A stretch of 64,000 nt of DNA, taken from assembly GCA_964019165.1 (NCBI GenBank), contig OZ025278.1, positions 3,529,378 through 3,593,377 of the forward strand. Direction: 5' to 3'. The notes under the pieces were generated by a model. The model was not told the DNA's origin. It did not search any database and saw only the letters and a program-made list of their open reading frames with translations. A program made the translations under genes and the position numbers. This DNA is from Mastigias papua. Taxonomy: Eukaryota > Cnidaria > Scyphozoa > Rhizostomeae > Mastigiidae. This document shows, piece after piece, positions 1-13,200 of this stretch; position 1 is the stretch's first letter; each line of letters begins with the position of its first letter.

Positions 1-451
1 AAGATTGGGAGTTTTACAACTTTTGGACACTCATTGTTGGTAGTTGTTGTTCCACCTTTACCCTGCAATTTCTACTGAAGCAAGCCCACTGCTCGTATAC
101 GGCACTGATCTAACTTGTTGACGACCTAGTTCGAGCTGTTATTGCTTTCAAATCTTTTTCTCGATATAGACTTTAGGAACCAGCTTGTTATTAAACAAGC
201 AACAATTGATTTTTTTAAATTTTGTCAGGGTGAATCTACTTTACCATACAGTGTATGCCTTAAAATCATTGACGTAATAAACTAAATTCTTACATCTACC
301 GGTTTTTTGATGATATGTTAAGTTCTACGGTTTACACTACCCCTCTTTCAAACTTTTCCGTTTTAATTGCCATCTATCGCCCATTCATACTGCTCTATTT
401 TTGTACACAATCAAACATAATATTCTGTGAAGTGAAAGTGAGAGAAAATAA

Positions 452-527
452 GTGACCCGAGGGGTACTCGAACTTATGAACCTCCTCCTTATACGCCGAG
501 TTTTCTACCACAGAACTATCTAGTCAC
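452..527 (-). pseudogene. tRNA-like relic (possible SINE head)
   Basis: Read on the minus strand, the 76-nt segment opens with GTGAC and closes with GTCAC, so five acceptor-stem pairs form, plus a wobble. An A-box-like stretch (TAGTTCTGTGGTAGA) and a T-loop-like TTCGAGT lie at about the expected spacing. The T stem and anticodon stem do not pair well, so this is not a working tRNA. It may be a decayed tRNA or the head of a tRNA-derived SINE. Confidence 0.35.
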
Positions 528-1611
528 GCTTTCAAGCCATTGCTCAAGAGTAAGTCATTTACTCGCACTGCCCCTCTCTGTGCCAATTTGGACAGAGGGG
601 CCATCGGATCTCCACTGCAACGCGCTGTTGCCAGAGGGCTTACCAGGCACAAATATCCGTCTTTGTGCGTTCGCATTAAAAACAGAGGATACCATTCCTA
701 TTGCAACACACTGACAAAAAGTATCTTCTTAGGTCAAGACATAATGATATCTAGCTAAAAATACCAGCAATAGGCAAAGATGACCTAGGTCTGCATTGAT
801 AAAAATCTGAAATAGCTGCGGAACTGCCAAATCATTACCAACCATAGAAACACGACATGATGAGAAATGAATTTAATCTGCTTCAGAAGTAATTCTGAAA
901 CAATTATAATTGATTCTAGAGATGCTTAGCCTTCGTAGGTGGGCTAGGTCAAGCTCGGATTGCTCACAGGCCAATGTTGCAATAAGTTTTGAAATGATAA
1001 TTCATGTTTTGTAAATCATCATGAAGGAATTATCGATCCCCGCAAGAATCTACTTTAGAGACAGTCCTCTTTACAATCGCTTATTCGTGGGATTAATTTG
1101 TTTACGTTACTCGGATTTCCTTTAATCTTCGTTTGAGTCGATTCCACAGTCTTGTTAGCTAGCCACATAGTGTACTACTTATGATGTTTATTAAGCCATA
1201 TTTCTTGGGAGAAAAATATAATGACAAAAAGGTTCAGGAAGAGACAGTAGTATTGTTGAGGTAGTGAATCAGGCTGGAAGCGATTTGCAGTACAAGGCTT
1301 TTTATAAGTAACATAGCTCGAGGTCTTCACGTTTTCTTTACAAGGAAGCGGTCTATAAAAAAACAAAAAAGTAGAAAGTAAAATATTTCAAGCAACGTTT
1401 TCCATTATATATAACTTCTCTAAGGAACTTAGCAATTCTACATAATTTTATCACTGCAAACAGAGGAGAAAGGAGAAGCCAATTTCGCTGAAAATGTGTG
1501 TAATCCTTGTGGTAAGTGGTTCTTAGGTGGGTTTCCGTTGAAACTTGCAGTGTCCATAGTGCCCTGTCTTGACACTGAATACTTACGTCTATAGCACTGT
1601 ATGCGCAATTA

Positions 1612-1710
1612 AAGGAACTATTAAGACACTTTTAGTGTTAAAATATAATCAAAAGAGGTTCAAAAATGAGGAACATTCTAGAACTAGGCCTTATGCTAGG
1701 TTCCTTTTAA
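1612..1710 (+). repeat. Interspersed repeat A, copy 1
   Basis: About 100 bp beginning with an 'aaggaac' word and ending with 'ctaggttcctt'. The ends are roughly inverted (AAGGAAC / GTTCCTT), suggesting a very short inverted-repeat element. Related copies lie near 14228, 20927, 23101 and, inverted, 33255. Confidence 0.5.
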
Positions 1711-4234
1711 AAATATTTGTAGTTCTTGAAATTTCTTGTTCTGGGACCTATTTCGACCACTCTGTGGTACTTAAAGTTCCTCAATATCTGCATAATTGTA
1801 TCTGCACATTTAGCAACATAGACATTACCGTCGTAAGAGATAAGAGTTAAGATAGAATAATATAGTCATCGTAAATTTGAATGTAAACTCCTCTGTAAAA
1901 CACTGTTATATGGAATAAATACAATGTATGAGAATTTGACTGCAGTGACTGGGATTAGCTTCATAACTTTCGATTACTGATTCAAAGAGTATTTCTTATC
2001 AGTTTAAGATATTCCATACGAGAAGGCTATTTTCAGCACAGAACAGCTCTGTAATCAGAAAATAGCCTTGTTTCGCTGACTGTATGTTGATATTTGCACT
2101 ATAAGAGTTCGTATAGAAACCTTGGCTTATCTGATAACACGCCGTAATTTCAATGATTCGTGATATGCTTCGTGATTTTGACACTAGTGGTACAAGTTCC
2201 TTAAATCTTTTGGTATCCTTCATGTAGGTTACAGATACACGACGTTTGTCTCGTTGACTTACGATCAATCAGAGATGATGATGTTCACATGCTAGGAAGT
2301 TTCTTTCGGCAAGGTACTGTAAAGAAATTCTCCCAGCCGAGGCTGCGTTCATTTTACTCCATTTTCATGTAGATCCGTTTTTGCTCCCAAAACTAGAGCT
2401 GTTTTTTTCTCTGTTCATACTACTCCGTTTTCAGACAGAAACGGATACCTTTCATTTGGTGTTCACATTTGTCCTTAAAAAGACGTCTCTATGAAGGCTT
2501 CTTTTGTATGGGCGCTATTGGTAGCGTTTTCAAATTGTTCCGTTTTTTGGTATTCACACTATAGAGTTGCGTTTTCTAGTTTTCGTGTGACGTAGTTTGT
2601 TTCAAGAAATTAAGTCAATGAGCTATTGAACTTTCCTTCAAGTCTAACCGGGACATGGCAAGTTTTTCTTTTTGCTGATAGAGGCTAAGTAAACAGAAAA
2701 TGGAGGCAGCTCTTAACAATAAGTGACTAATGTTTCGTTCCTTGATGAAGTCAAATGGCTAAGCAAAGCCTACATGCAAAACGCATCTCGAATAAACAAG
2801 ACCTTTCAACAAGTTACTTGCGTACCAGAAAACAGCAAGTAACATAAAGCAGAGAGAAGAAAGAGAGATCAATTCTCTGCAATAATAGATAATGAGAAGA
2901 TCAAGACCAAAATGAGGGGTGTAAAGACAAACAGAAGACAAAGGGGGGAAGCAGGACAGTTTTATAACAGGAGAAAATGGATATGAAGGTTCAGACTGGG
3001 TTCATAGGAGCCAACAGCAACTGCATAAGATTACATCTTTCCAATGATTTTTGAAAGCAAAAGGGATATGAAATGAATCTTTATCACAGGAATGATGCAG
3101 CAAACATCTGCAAATGCTAATAATCTACAAAAATTGCATACGGATAGCATTTGGTTAAAGCTTATAAAGCTCATAGCCATCATTGTTTTCATATCGTCAA
3201 TACAACTAAAGAAATGTATCTTAAACTTGCCAAAACGAAGACAGCTTCAGGAATCTCAGAAAATGATTCGTTGTTGTCCATTTTCTTGAAGACGGCTGAA
3301 ATTTGTTAATGCTCATAAACAGAGAGAGCCTTGACAAGGGATTTAAGAAAAGTCATTTATCTTCAAATGCGTACAACATGGACAATAAGTAAAGAAACGC
3401 ACAGGTCGCCTAGGTGACAGTTGTAAAATATAAAAGTGCATGGAGCTTCTGACACATAGCACCACATAAAGCAGGTCATATGAATACTTGAAAGCAGTTA
3501 TCTCAATCCCCTTCTCTCCTTCATGTCATCAAGTGATACAAGGGAAGAAAACTTGACTCTAACTCGGGTATGATTTGGGAGAATTGAATGGCTTCACTTC
3601 GATTCTCTTTACCAGATATAGCGTGCAAGTCTTAAGTTACACATACATTAGCTCATGCCATCGGAAAGCAATGGTGAGTCCCTCATATGAGGTTTCTATA
3701 GTCTATAGAAGTTTTAGGGTAATATGAATACCAGGGAAACAATATCCTGTAGAGTAGAAACTTCATGTGGTTGGCTATACCTTTTAAATATCGACATTCA
3801 ATAAAGGGTATTTACTTTCCTTCAGCAGCTGCTCAGGTTTTTAGGGAGAGAGTTGGGGAATATCATGAATGAGAGAGTGAAATAGAATAAGCCTAAGAAA
3901 AGAAAGTAAAAGATTGGATAGATCTAGTGCCCAGTAGAAAGTATAGCTATGGCGGAGGAAGGGTCATGGAAGAAAGCTATAAGCAGGAAAAATTAAGAGG
4001 GACATATAGCTACAGCTCATATAGCAATTAAACGATGGGACGAATGAAGGGAGCATAAATTTGGAACTAGGGAGAGTTGAATGCAATCAAATGGGCTGAA
4101 AAGACAGTAAGCATTGTCACCGATAAAACATGGCTAAATTATTAAAATATACAATATGAAGTAGCTTTATCAGTGAAATGTAGTAACAATGTAATTATGG
4201 TATTTCAGTCTCGAAAGAGGAGTGATGTTTTACT

Positions 4235-7200
4235 TTATTTCTTTGTTGGTGCGATGATTCCTTCCAACTGAGTCTGCAAAAGTAAGTGAAATTGCTTAGT
4301 CAGGAAATTCTATACAAAGTAAGAAAATTACCACAGCGAAAATCTACAGAAAAGTTCGATGCAAGGCATTTACTATTATTTTCTGAATTCAAAGTATACA
4401 GGTGAGCGAATGAACAAATGAATAGATGAACGGATGTATGAACAAATGAATATGTAAACACATGACAGAATGAACAGCTGAATGAGTAGATAAACATATT
4501 AATGAATGGATGGATAAAGGAATGAATGAATGAGCAAACGAATGGATAGGCACAGGAAATAATGAATAAATGAATGAATAAATGAATGCAGAAATGAATG
4601 AATGAATGATAGAATGAATTAATGAATGAAATATGAATGAAAAGAACCAATGAATGAAAGAATGAACAAATGAATGAATGTATGAATGAATGAATGAATG
4701 AATGAATGAATGAATCGATCAGTGAAACGCAGGTCTGCATAGTGAATCAGTTTGGAAACAAATAAACAGTTATATAATTGAACGGTGTAGCGTATGAATT
4801 CCTATATGGACGAATAAGTAGCTGAATGAGTGGAGTAATGAACGTTCACAAAACCTGGATGACGAACAAACTTTCTGTCCATTAGCGTTTGTCGTGAGTG
4901 TGTTTGATAGCAAAAGAATTTTCTAAATCCGACCATTCAGATACAAAATTAAGATTTATAGCCCAGCTATAGCAAACCAATTAGTACTGGGTTGAAGCTT
5001 TTGATGTTTAAAAGGAAAATCGCATTCGGTCACACGGGTGAAAATATCTCATAAGTACTTGAAATTGAAACTGGACAATTGTAAGGCTGTTGAAGGACAC
5101 TAGCGAGCTCCATATAGCTATTTCAAGTACCAGGGATCTCACCATATGACTTCCTACCTTAAGCTGCTGATTGGTTCTTTTCAAAAATTGTATCTCCTCC
5201 GCATGTTTCTTTTCCTCAATGGCACGTCTTTCAGCTTCTCTTTTTTCGATAGCCTCGCACTTCGCCTTTAATTCGTTAACTTGACGTTCCAAATCACGTT
5301 TATCATCTTCAAGCTCTTCAATCTAGTTACAAAACATACATTCTAACGAGCATACTGCTTGAAAGTATAAACACAGGGATATCTAGGCAAACGTAAGGCA
5401 AGGGAGGCCAACAGGGGCGAAAAAGGCACTTAAGATGCACAAGTTAGCAAGGCAAGAAAAATATTGGAGCTCTCTATTTAGTAATGTGGAATTTTTTCAT
5501 CATATCAAAGCATGATACAAATATCATAACTATTACAGAAGGGCCCTTTACCCCCCTATATTCCGGATAGGAAGAGACAGGCAGGGAAATCTTCCTCTCC
5601 CTCTACACCTCCTCCCCAGTTCCCAGCACAAACCAAAGTATTTGACTGCATACTGTAGTAGAAGAAGCAATCGTAAGGAGGCCACCAAGGGATAGGATTT
5701 GAAAAGACATTTCGCAGCCACTACTACATATAATCAGTAGAACTCAAAATTCAAATTGGAAATCAATGACACGCTCACACTGCAAAAGTATTGTGCCACA
5801 TAAGTTTATGATTATTTCGGGCATCTATCAGCTATGCAAGTATTACAATGGAAATGCCAAAATCAGAACGCCGTGCTTCACTCTTGTATACAACTTCTCA
5901 TGTAGGTTGCATAGTTAAATAATGCACACGATGCTAAGCGCATTATGCTCTCAAAACTGTGCTATGATTTGCAACCAGACAGGTAAAAAGTTGAGGGTTG
6001 CGAGTTCGAGTTTTACTAGGGTCATTCATCTTCTCATACCTTCACTTGGTAATTTTCCCCTAAGTCTATAATATAATGTTTGGATAGCTGGTGATGTACA
6101 TGTAAGGCCCTTAAAGGCTCGCTTGAAAGATCCAACAACCGAGGGTTGAGAGAAAAGTCGAATTAACCGAGCTAGTTGTCGTTTCGTAAGAAGACGGACT
6201 ATAAAACAGGGAATAATAGCGAGTATTGCACAAAAAAACTCTTAACAAATATAGCCAAAAGTGCTACACGAAAATACTATACTATAAGCTTAAATTTGAA
6301 TGGTTTGATTCATTTATGATTTACGTCAAACCTCACCTTTTTCTCCATATCAGATTTCCCTTGTTCGGCTTGCAACGCTTTCCGCATTCCAAAAGCGACA
6401 CTTGAAAGAGCAATTTCAATTGTAAACATCTAGTGAAAAATGTCAGCTCGGGCAAGTAACCTGATTTCATAGAAGATTATCAGAAGCTTCACTTTTGAGA
6501 AAAAGAAAGCGAAGGTGCCACACCGTCTTAACGATTGTATATGCTACAGTCAACCTTGCATAATTCGGATCGGTTTTATCCGGATTTTTGCATATTCCGG
6601 ACAGAATTGCTAAGTCCAATTAGTTTCCTATTAAAGTGCAACACTGAAAAAGTTTCTACGTAATCCGGATTTTCTGTAACCCGGACAAAATCAGCCAGTC
6701 CCGTGTGATCCGAATTATGCGAGGTTGACTGTATTATACTAACAAGCGGTAGTCATTAGAATGAATCTTTTTTTCCTCGAAAATGAACCTCCTGGTAATC
6801 GTATACATAATAAATAGTTAAAATTTGCTGAGGATTCTTTGAAATCGGAAAAGCCTACAAATTGGTTTGCTTGTGATGTGAATTAACTTAAATTCAATTC
6901 AATTAGAAATAAAGTAGGCCTGTTTTTTACAGCTGAGCTATCTGGAAATGGTTAGATAGAATGCACTGTATCTAGTCTTCTGCATTACGAGAATATTGCA
7001 GCTCCCAACAAATTTGGCCTACGTTGCTTCCCCAATGAAGTTCAAAACATGCTCTAACCTATTGACAGTGCAAAATATAACGAAAATAAGATAAATGAAA
7101 GGAAAGAATGAAATGAAATACTCAGCACGAATGAAGGATGAAGTATGAAGCTTTTACTTTTGTCCTTAGGTTACTGGACCGACCTGACTGCATCATGAAA

Positions 7201-10200
7201 AACCATGGGTAGTGTTTGGCTAGGACTGTTTAATCAAAAACCAGGGCTAGTGATTGGCTAGTAACTTTATTATCAAAAAAACAGAGGTAGTGATAGGCTA
7301 GATGTACCTGCTCTCATAGAGGGTCTGGTAAGCAGCGATGGTCATTCTGATCTCGTCTCTAACACGCAACAACAGCAGGCCTCTCTCAGCACAATTTATG
7401 GTGACTTGACGAATAAGTTCATCTAAGGAGAAACATATTCATGAACGTCAATTATTGCCTAGCTCAATGTTTGAACTTGTTCTGAGAGCAATGTCACACA
7501 TGGTGACCTAGGGGATCTGCAATAACTTATTCCCTTGCTCATTCCTTAAAATAGTACATCTTTAGGCTCTATGCTCCTGCGCATACAAGTTTCTCAAGTG
7601 AGTAAGTCATCGAGCATTATCCGCACTTCCAGCTATTTTCAGGTTTATTTGTAACTGTCATTGAAAAACAGTTTTTACTTTGTATCTATAGATACTCCTG
7701 TCATATAAGATTGATAGATTTACTAGTACACATTACCCAGTTGGATATTTCAATCTATTAAATGAGTCTTAAAACATTGATTAATTAAATTATTGTTCAC
7801 TACAAGTTACAAAACAGATATTGGTTTATTCTGAGGACTTAGGAACTTAAGATTAGCAATGATGATGGGTAAACCTCTCGACAGAAATCCTAATGTCATA
7901 TCGATGAAACTTCACAAGGACAAAGTGTAGCTACACCCTGTGCCAAACAGGTTGGGGCACTTTGCAGATTTCTCGCATGTTTCTCGCATGATTTATCAGT
8001 TTATTTCTTACAAATAGTTTTTCCTATAGTACAGCTATGCCCTGTGGACAAAACCCAACACTGTACTGGGAAAGAAGAATTTGGTTATATTGAAAAGCTC
8101 TTTTACTGAGAGCAGGTATAAGAGGAATGTCTTGCAGTTCAATCGTATAAATATGCGGTGCTTCAAGCATTTTGACGGCAAATGGTCTTGTAAATAATAA
8201 TATCAAATAATTCCGAATAAAATTCCAAAATAAAAGAGCATACCGAAGCACTGTGAATACAGCTCTCTACGCACAGGGCAGATCCCAGTCTCCCTTGCTT
8301 GTCTCTGTTGGAGGCGCATGTCAAGTTGTTCCTTGCAATTAAGAGTTGAAGAACTTCAGTGAAAAGAATAAACATTTTGAAAAATACATACCATACTTGC
8401 TCTAATATATAAAGATGGGACATTCAAACTTCCTAGCAAATGTTGCGTAATAGTCTACCCAGTGAAGAGCATGATATGTAAGCTGCAAAATCTGTTAACG
8501 TATGAAACTTTGTGTATTCTGTGCTATAGTTTAACGGTCTTCATGTGAACAAACAGGAATTATGACAAGAACTTCTTTAGACTATATGCAAGCGAAGCAT
8601 CTGCTGTGTATTCGGTAAAGATATAGCATGATGTACAAATAAAGTGCAACATAAGAATAAAATACTTATTGTGAAAGACTACAATTGGACAAAGGGTGAA
8701 TAAAATACGTCGTTAATGCAGATGGTCTTAAGTCTTGAACTAAATATATTTAGAAGGATTCATATCAATAAACAAAATGACAAGGAGAAAGGGAAAGTGG
8801 CCTATGACTTACGTATGACAAGATTTAACAGCTTTTCTCTCAGCTCGAGGTAGCTAATGAACATTTAACGAGACAGGTCTCAATGAAGACTACGCCCGAA
8901 AGTAATACCAAAGACAACATCTGTATTATAAGATTCATCTAATACAAGAACAAATTTGGAATAAGATGCTTCTGCCTACCTGCAAATTAACGACGTCGAG
9001 TCGGGTGGCAGGAGTGCTTGATACTTGCTGTATCCACAATTGTCCGTTTTCTGTCCATTCTCTGTAAAGAGAGCGAGCAAATGAGGATATACTAGTTTGA
9101 TAAAAAAGAGCAGAGAAAAAATTTTGAATTAGCTATTACAAAACTTTTGGATTGCAAGGTACAAGAGAAATAGAAACAATTCATGAAGTTTTCTACTTCA
9201 ATTATAATGCTATAAAAGTTATAACGCAGCTAATTTTAGTCTTTTATGATTAATTTATCCTTCGGTCCTTATTTCTGTCCTTTCTTCCTATCTTCGCTTA
9301 CTGACTACCAGTTATATGTAACTCCGTCAACCTGATGCAACTTACCTATCATTAGAGAAATTTGCATTCTATATGATTAATTCTGATGTATACATGAAAA
9401 GTTTAACAAACATTTATAGTAGGCACAGAGAATATGTACAAGATAGTTAATATCTTACATCTACAATATACAACACTCATATAAGTAGTGAATATATAAG
9501 AAAGAAAAGAATTACTACAGTTTTTGATAGCAACTAGATGAAATAAACTTATAATAAAAGTCCCTAAAGATATATGCCAATTTTTCAAGTTAAATCTACT
9601 GAGCGAATACGTGACGAACTAATCTGACCAATCACATTCATCTTACCGTGGGGGCAATATAGCATTCAGTATTTCCTCTGTTTGATTCTTATTCAGATCA
9701 GATGACATTGGAGGCAGTTTGCCCGACCTCGGTGCTGGAGGTACAGGACTAGTTGATCCCCCATTTGCGCTAGCATTAGGTTGCTGGGTGGCTTTCAACG
9801 GCCGGGCCTACAAGATAATGACCTTATAGAGTATATAGAAGAAGCTGATATAGTATGATACGATGGACTTACATAGCAGTATGGCATGGTAGAGTGTGTG
9901 GTGTTGTACTTTGCTGTGTTGTGTTGTGTTCTGTTGTGTTGTTTTGTGCTGTGTTGTGTTGTTTTGTGCTATGTTCTGTTGTGTTGTGCTGCGTGGTGAG
10001 GTGTAGTGTGTAGTAGTGTAATATAGTACGGTAAAGTGTGCTGCGATGTGCTGTGCTGTGATGTGATATGTACAGAGGTGCGTATCATATGGTGTGATGT
10101 GATGAATGTGTGATAATGGTAGGATAATTAGGATCACTAGAGGTGTGCTAGGTGATGTAATTAGTGCAGTAGTGGTATGGTTGGGAAGGCATGGTTTAAA

Positions 10201-13200
10201 GAATAGCATAACGCGTTACGCAATGAGATATTACTAGCATGCTAATTGGTGGAATGTGTGACACACTCAGATATCTTTAGCTGTATTGATCGAAAGTATA
10301 TCATGGTGTTGAATGTAGATAGCAAGAAATAAGATTCAAAGTACATTTGCATAGCACAATCTGAAATATTGGGAAGTATTGAATGTAAGTATACCATCAT
10401 TATGTACGTAAGAAGGACTCATCTGAGGTAGAATTTGATAAAAGTTCATATGCAGGTAGCATTGAAAAGAACCATGTTACTGCCTTGTATGTATGTAGCA
10501 TTCAACAAGATTCAAAGTAAAATTGCATATAACAATCTAATATGCTGGGTTGTACTGACTGCATGAATGCCATTGAATTGTAGGTACGTTATGAGCAAAA
10601 AGACTCATGGCATAATTGTAATGCAAGGTCGTATATGTTGAGTAGTATTGAATGACAGTATATCATGGAGTTAAATGTACGTAACAAAATTTAAGGTTCA
10701 AAATGGGAATTCGATCAGCGAACAGCTATTGAGGTATTCAATTGAATAGTACCTCGAAATAAAATAGTGATGAAAGCTTGATAATTCACAAATAATCAAC
10801 CAGCTATCTGAGAAAGTGCTTAATTAGACTCAAAGCCCCAAAGCTATCATAGAACGTTGTCACTCTCATTTAGAGGCTTCCTCTTATAACTGTTAATTGT
10901 TCATATAGTTTAGTTCCTATTCATACAACGAAAATCCAAGATAAGCCACAAATAAGATATGGAATGCAAGATTAAATATATATCATGTCTCCTAGGATGA
11001 ATATAATATTTCTAATTGATGGATATTCAGTTCATACTGTTGATTCAAACAACATTAGGAACAGTCAAACTTAACAGGAAAGGCTTGCCACTAAACCTAG
11101 ACCAGACGAAGCAAACTCGTATTTAACTGTTTGGAAAGTCAAACTGTTTAATTTCAAAGATATTTTGTATACGATGTCAAGGTGAAATGGTAGCAGTCTA
11201 TAAAGAACCCTGCAGCAAGTGGGAAATATTACAAATTGGTTGGTTTTGATTGTAGATTAAAAAGTGATGAAAATGAGCAACTTTTTGGCCAAAAGGTAAG
11301 GCTATAGCCTTGGAATTTTGCCCAAAAATGACCAAAATTGAAATTGATTGAGTTTGATTGCAGATTGAAAAGTGATGAAAATAAGCCTCTTTTGACCAAA
11401 ACCTAAGGCTGCACCCTTGGCATTTACCACAAAAAGACAAAAAATTAACATTACAGATTTCGACTGCAGATTGGAAAATGATGAACATGAGCTAACTGTA
11501 TCAATAAAGCTGCATATTCTCATGTGTTACGGCCAAAAGTAAGGCTATAGCCTAGGTATTTTGCAAAAAACTGACCAAAAGTGAAATTGATTTCTGATCG
11601 TAGATTGAAAAGCCCCTACCCTCAGCCAATGGGAGTAAAAGGTAGCGATACGCACCCTTTTGAGTAATGCTACCAAAACTCCGCAAACATATTTCAATGA
11701 ACATTCTTATGCTAACAACTAACACGTACTGTTTTAGAAGTAGAATTCAGTGAACATTTATATGGGCAGTAGTTTTTTCATGATCCTTCCTATCATAAAA
11801 ACCTCATAAGCATAAAATCTCGCCAATAAAATCATATCACACATGATATCACACTAAAAATAGTATCTTTGGTGTCATGTATGCAAAGTTGGCCCCCCTT
11901 GTCATTTTCTGCGCAGGCGTTCCTTGCCTAATATCACATCTTCTGGTGTGATTAGCAAGCAAGAAAGGTCGTGGCCAGACACTTAAAGCAAGCACAGGCC
12001 AAGATTTAGATCCTAGACAGCAAACCAAACCAAATATTAATGATAACAGTGAAATAGGTTCAAACGTGCGCAAACTAAATCTGGGATAAATCTAATAAAA
12101 GTTAAACTTCACCAAACAGCTCTAAACTAAATCACATCAACGTCAACTAGATTATTAGAAACGGAACACTATTCTTAACCCTGGCGTTAACTGAACTACA
12201 ATACCACAGTGAGAAAGATTGTAAACAACGCTGATTTAAAATTACCTGATATAAAAGAAATATTAAATTTGCCTTCTCATATAAACCAATGTAAAACAAA
12301 TCTAGGCCAAAACTATACTAACAAATCAGCTGAAACTTATTCAGAACACAAACGAAAATGGTTTCATGTGAACTGGGAAATATAAAAAGTATTGGACATT
12401 AAACTTTGGGCGTGGACAGTTGTAATGAGGAGAACTTCTTGAGAAGCTCTTTCTAATACAGCTAATGGACAATACAGCTTTCAAGAATTCGGGAATAACA
12501 CAGTTACATATTTAATATGAATAGCTAATGTAAACATATACACAAATTATGCTACTAGTGACTGAAAAAGACAGAATAAAAGAAGTATACTAAAGTATCA
12601 CATGACAGAATATGCAGCTTTGTTAAAAACGAGAAAGGAATGCTCAAATTGAAAGAATAACATAGACGGGTATTGCTGTGAGAACTATATCAAAGTAAGA
12701 AGTAAGGCCTACAAAATATGGTAAAAAACAACAACCAAGCTATCATGGGATATGTTACAGCAAAGCAATATTAAATAAATTTTGCCAACTCAACGCAAAG
12801 CAATCTAAAGCCAAGAGTATGGAGAATGAAAGCACCTCTTTTAACAGAAACTCTGTGTCTTTTGCTGCATCCACAATCATCATTAGCGAATCAATACGAC
12901 AAAGCACAAAGACTCTGGCCGCAAGGGTTTACAATGGAGTGCTGAGTGGTTAGTCCTAAATAATTGATAAGTCCATTCTGAAGTGTGCACAGAGGTTGTC
13001 ATGGGAATATCGAGAATTTCGCAGATGGGTAAAGAAATTGGTGAAAACTACAGCAGATGCATGGCTACCAAGAAGCTTTTGAGGCTCTGGAACAAGAGTA
13101 AAATATAAGACCCCCGGGCTGAGAAGGTGGTGATAGAGGACCACAATAATGATTAAGGAGTTCTTGCACTGTCATGCATTACATAAGGGGAGGGGGATTG

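Larger units (their letters stand above)
1..4234. other. Gene-free stretch with repeats
   Basis: No open frame here resembles a known protein, and none shows splice-bounded conserved coding sequence. The stretch holds a tRNA-like relic near 452-527 and one copy of a short interspersed repeat near 1612-1710. Around 2330-2600 there is T-rich sequence in which the words 'ccgtttt' and 'gttcataCTACTCCG' recur, which looks like an old repeat. The DNALI1 stop codon lies just to the right, so the left part may be downstream flank of that gene. Confidence 0.5.

Noticed and set aside
4300..4740. 146-codon minus-strand frame rich in Ser-Phe-Ile-His
   Set aside because: It is the AATG tetranucleotide repeat read in one frame.
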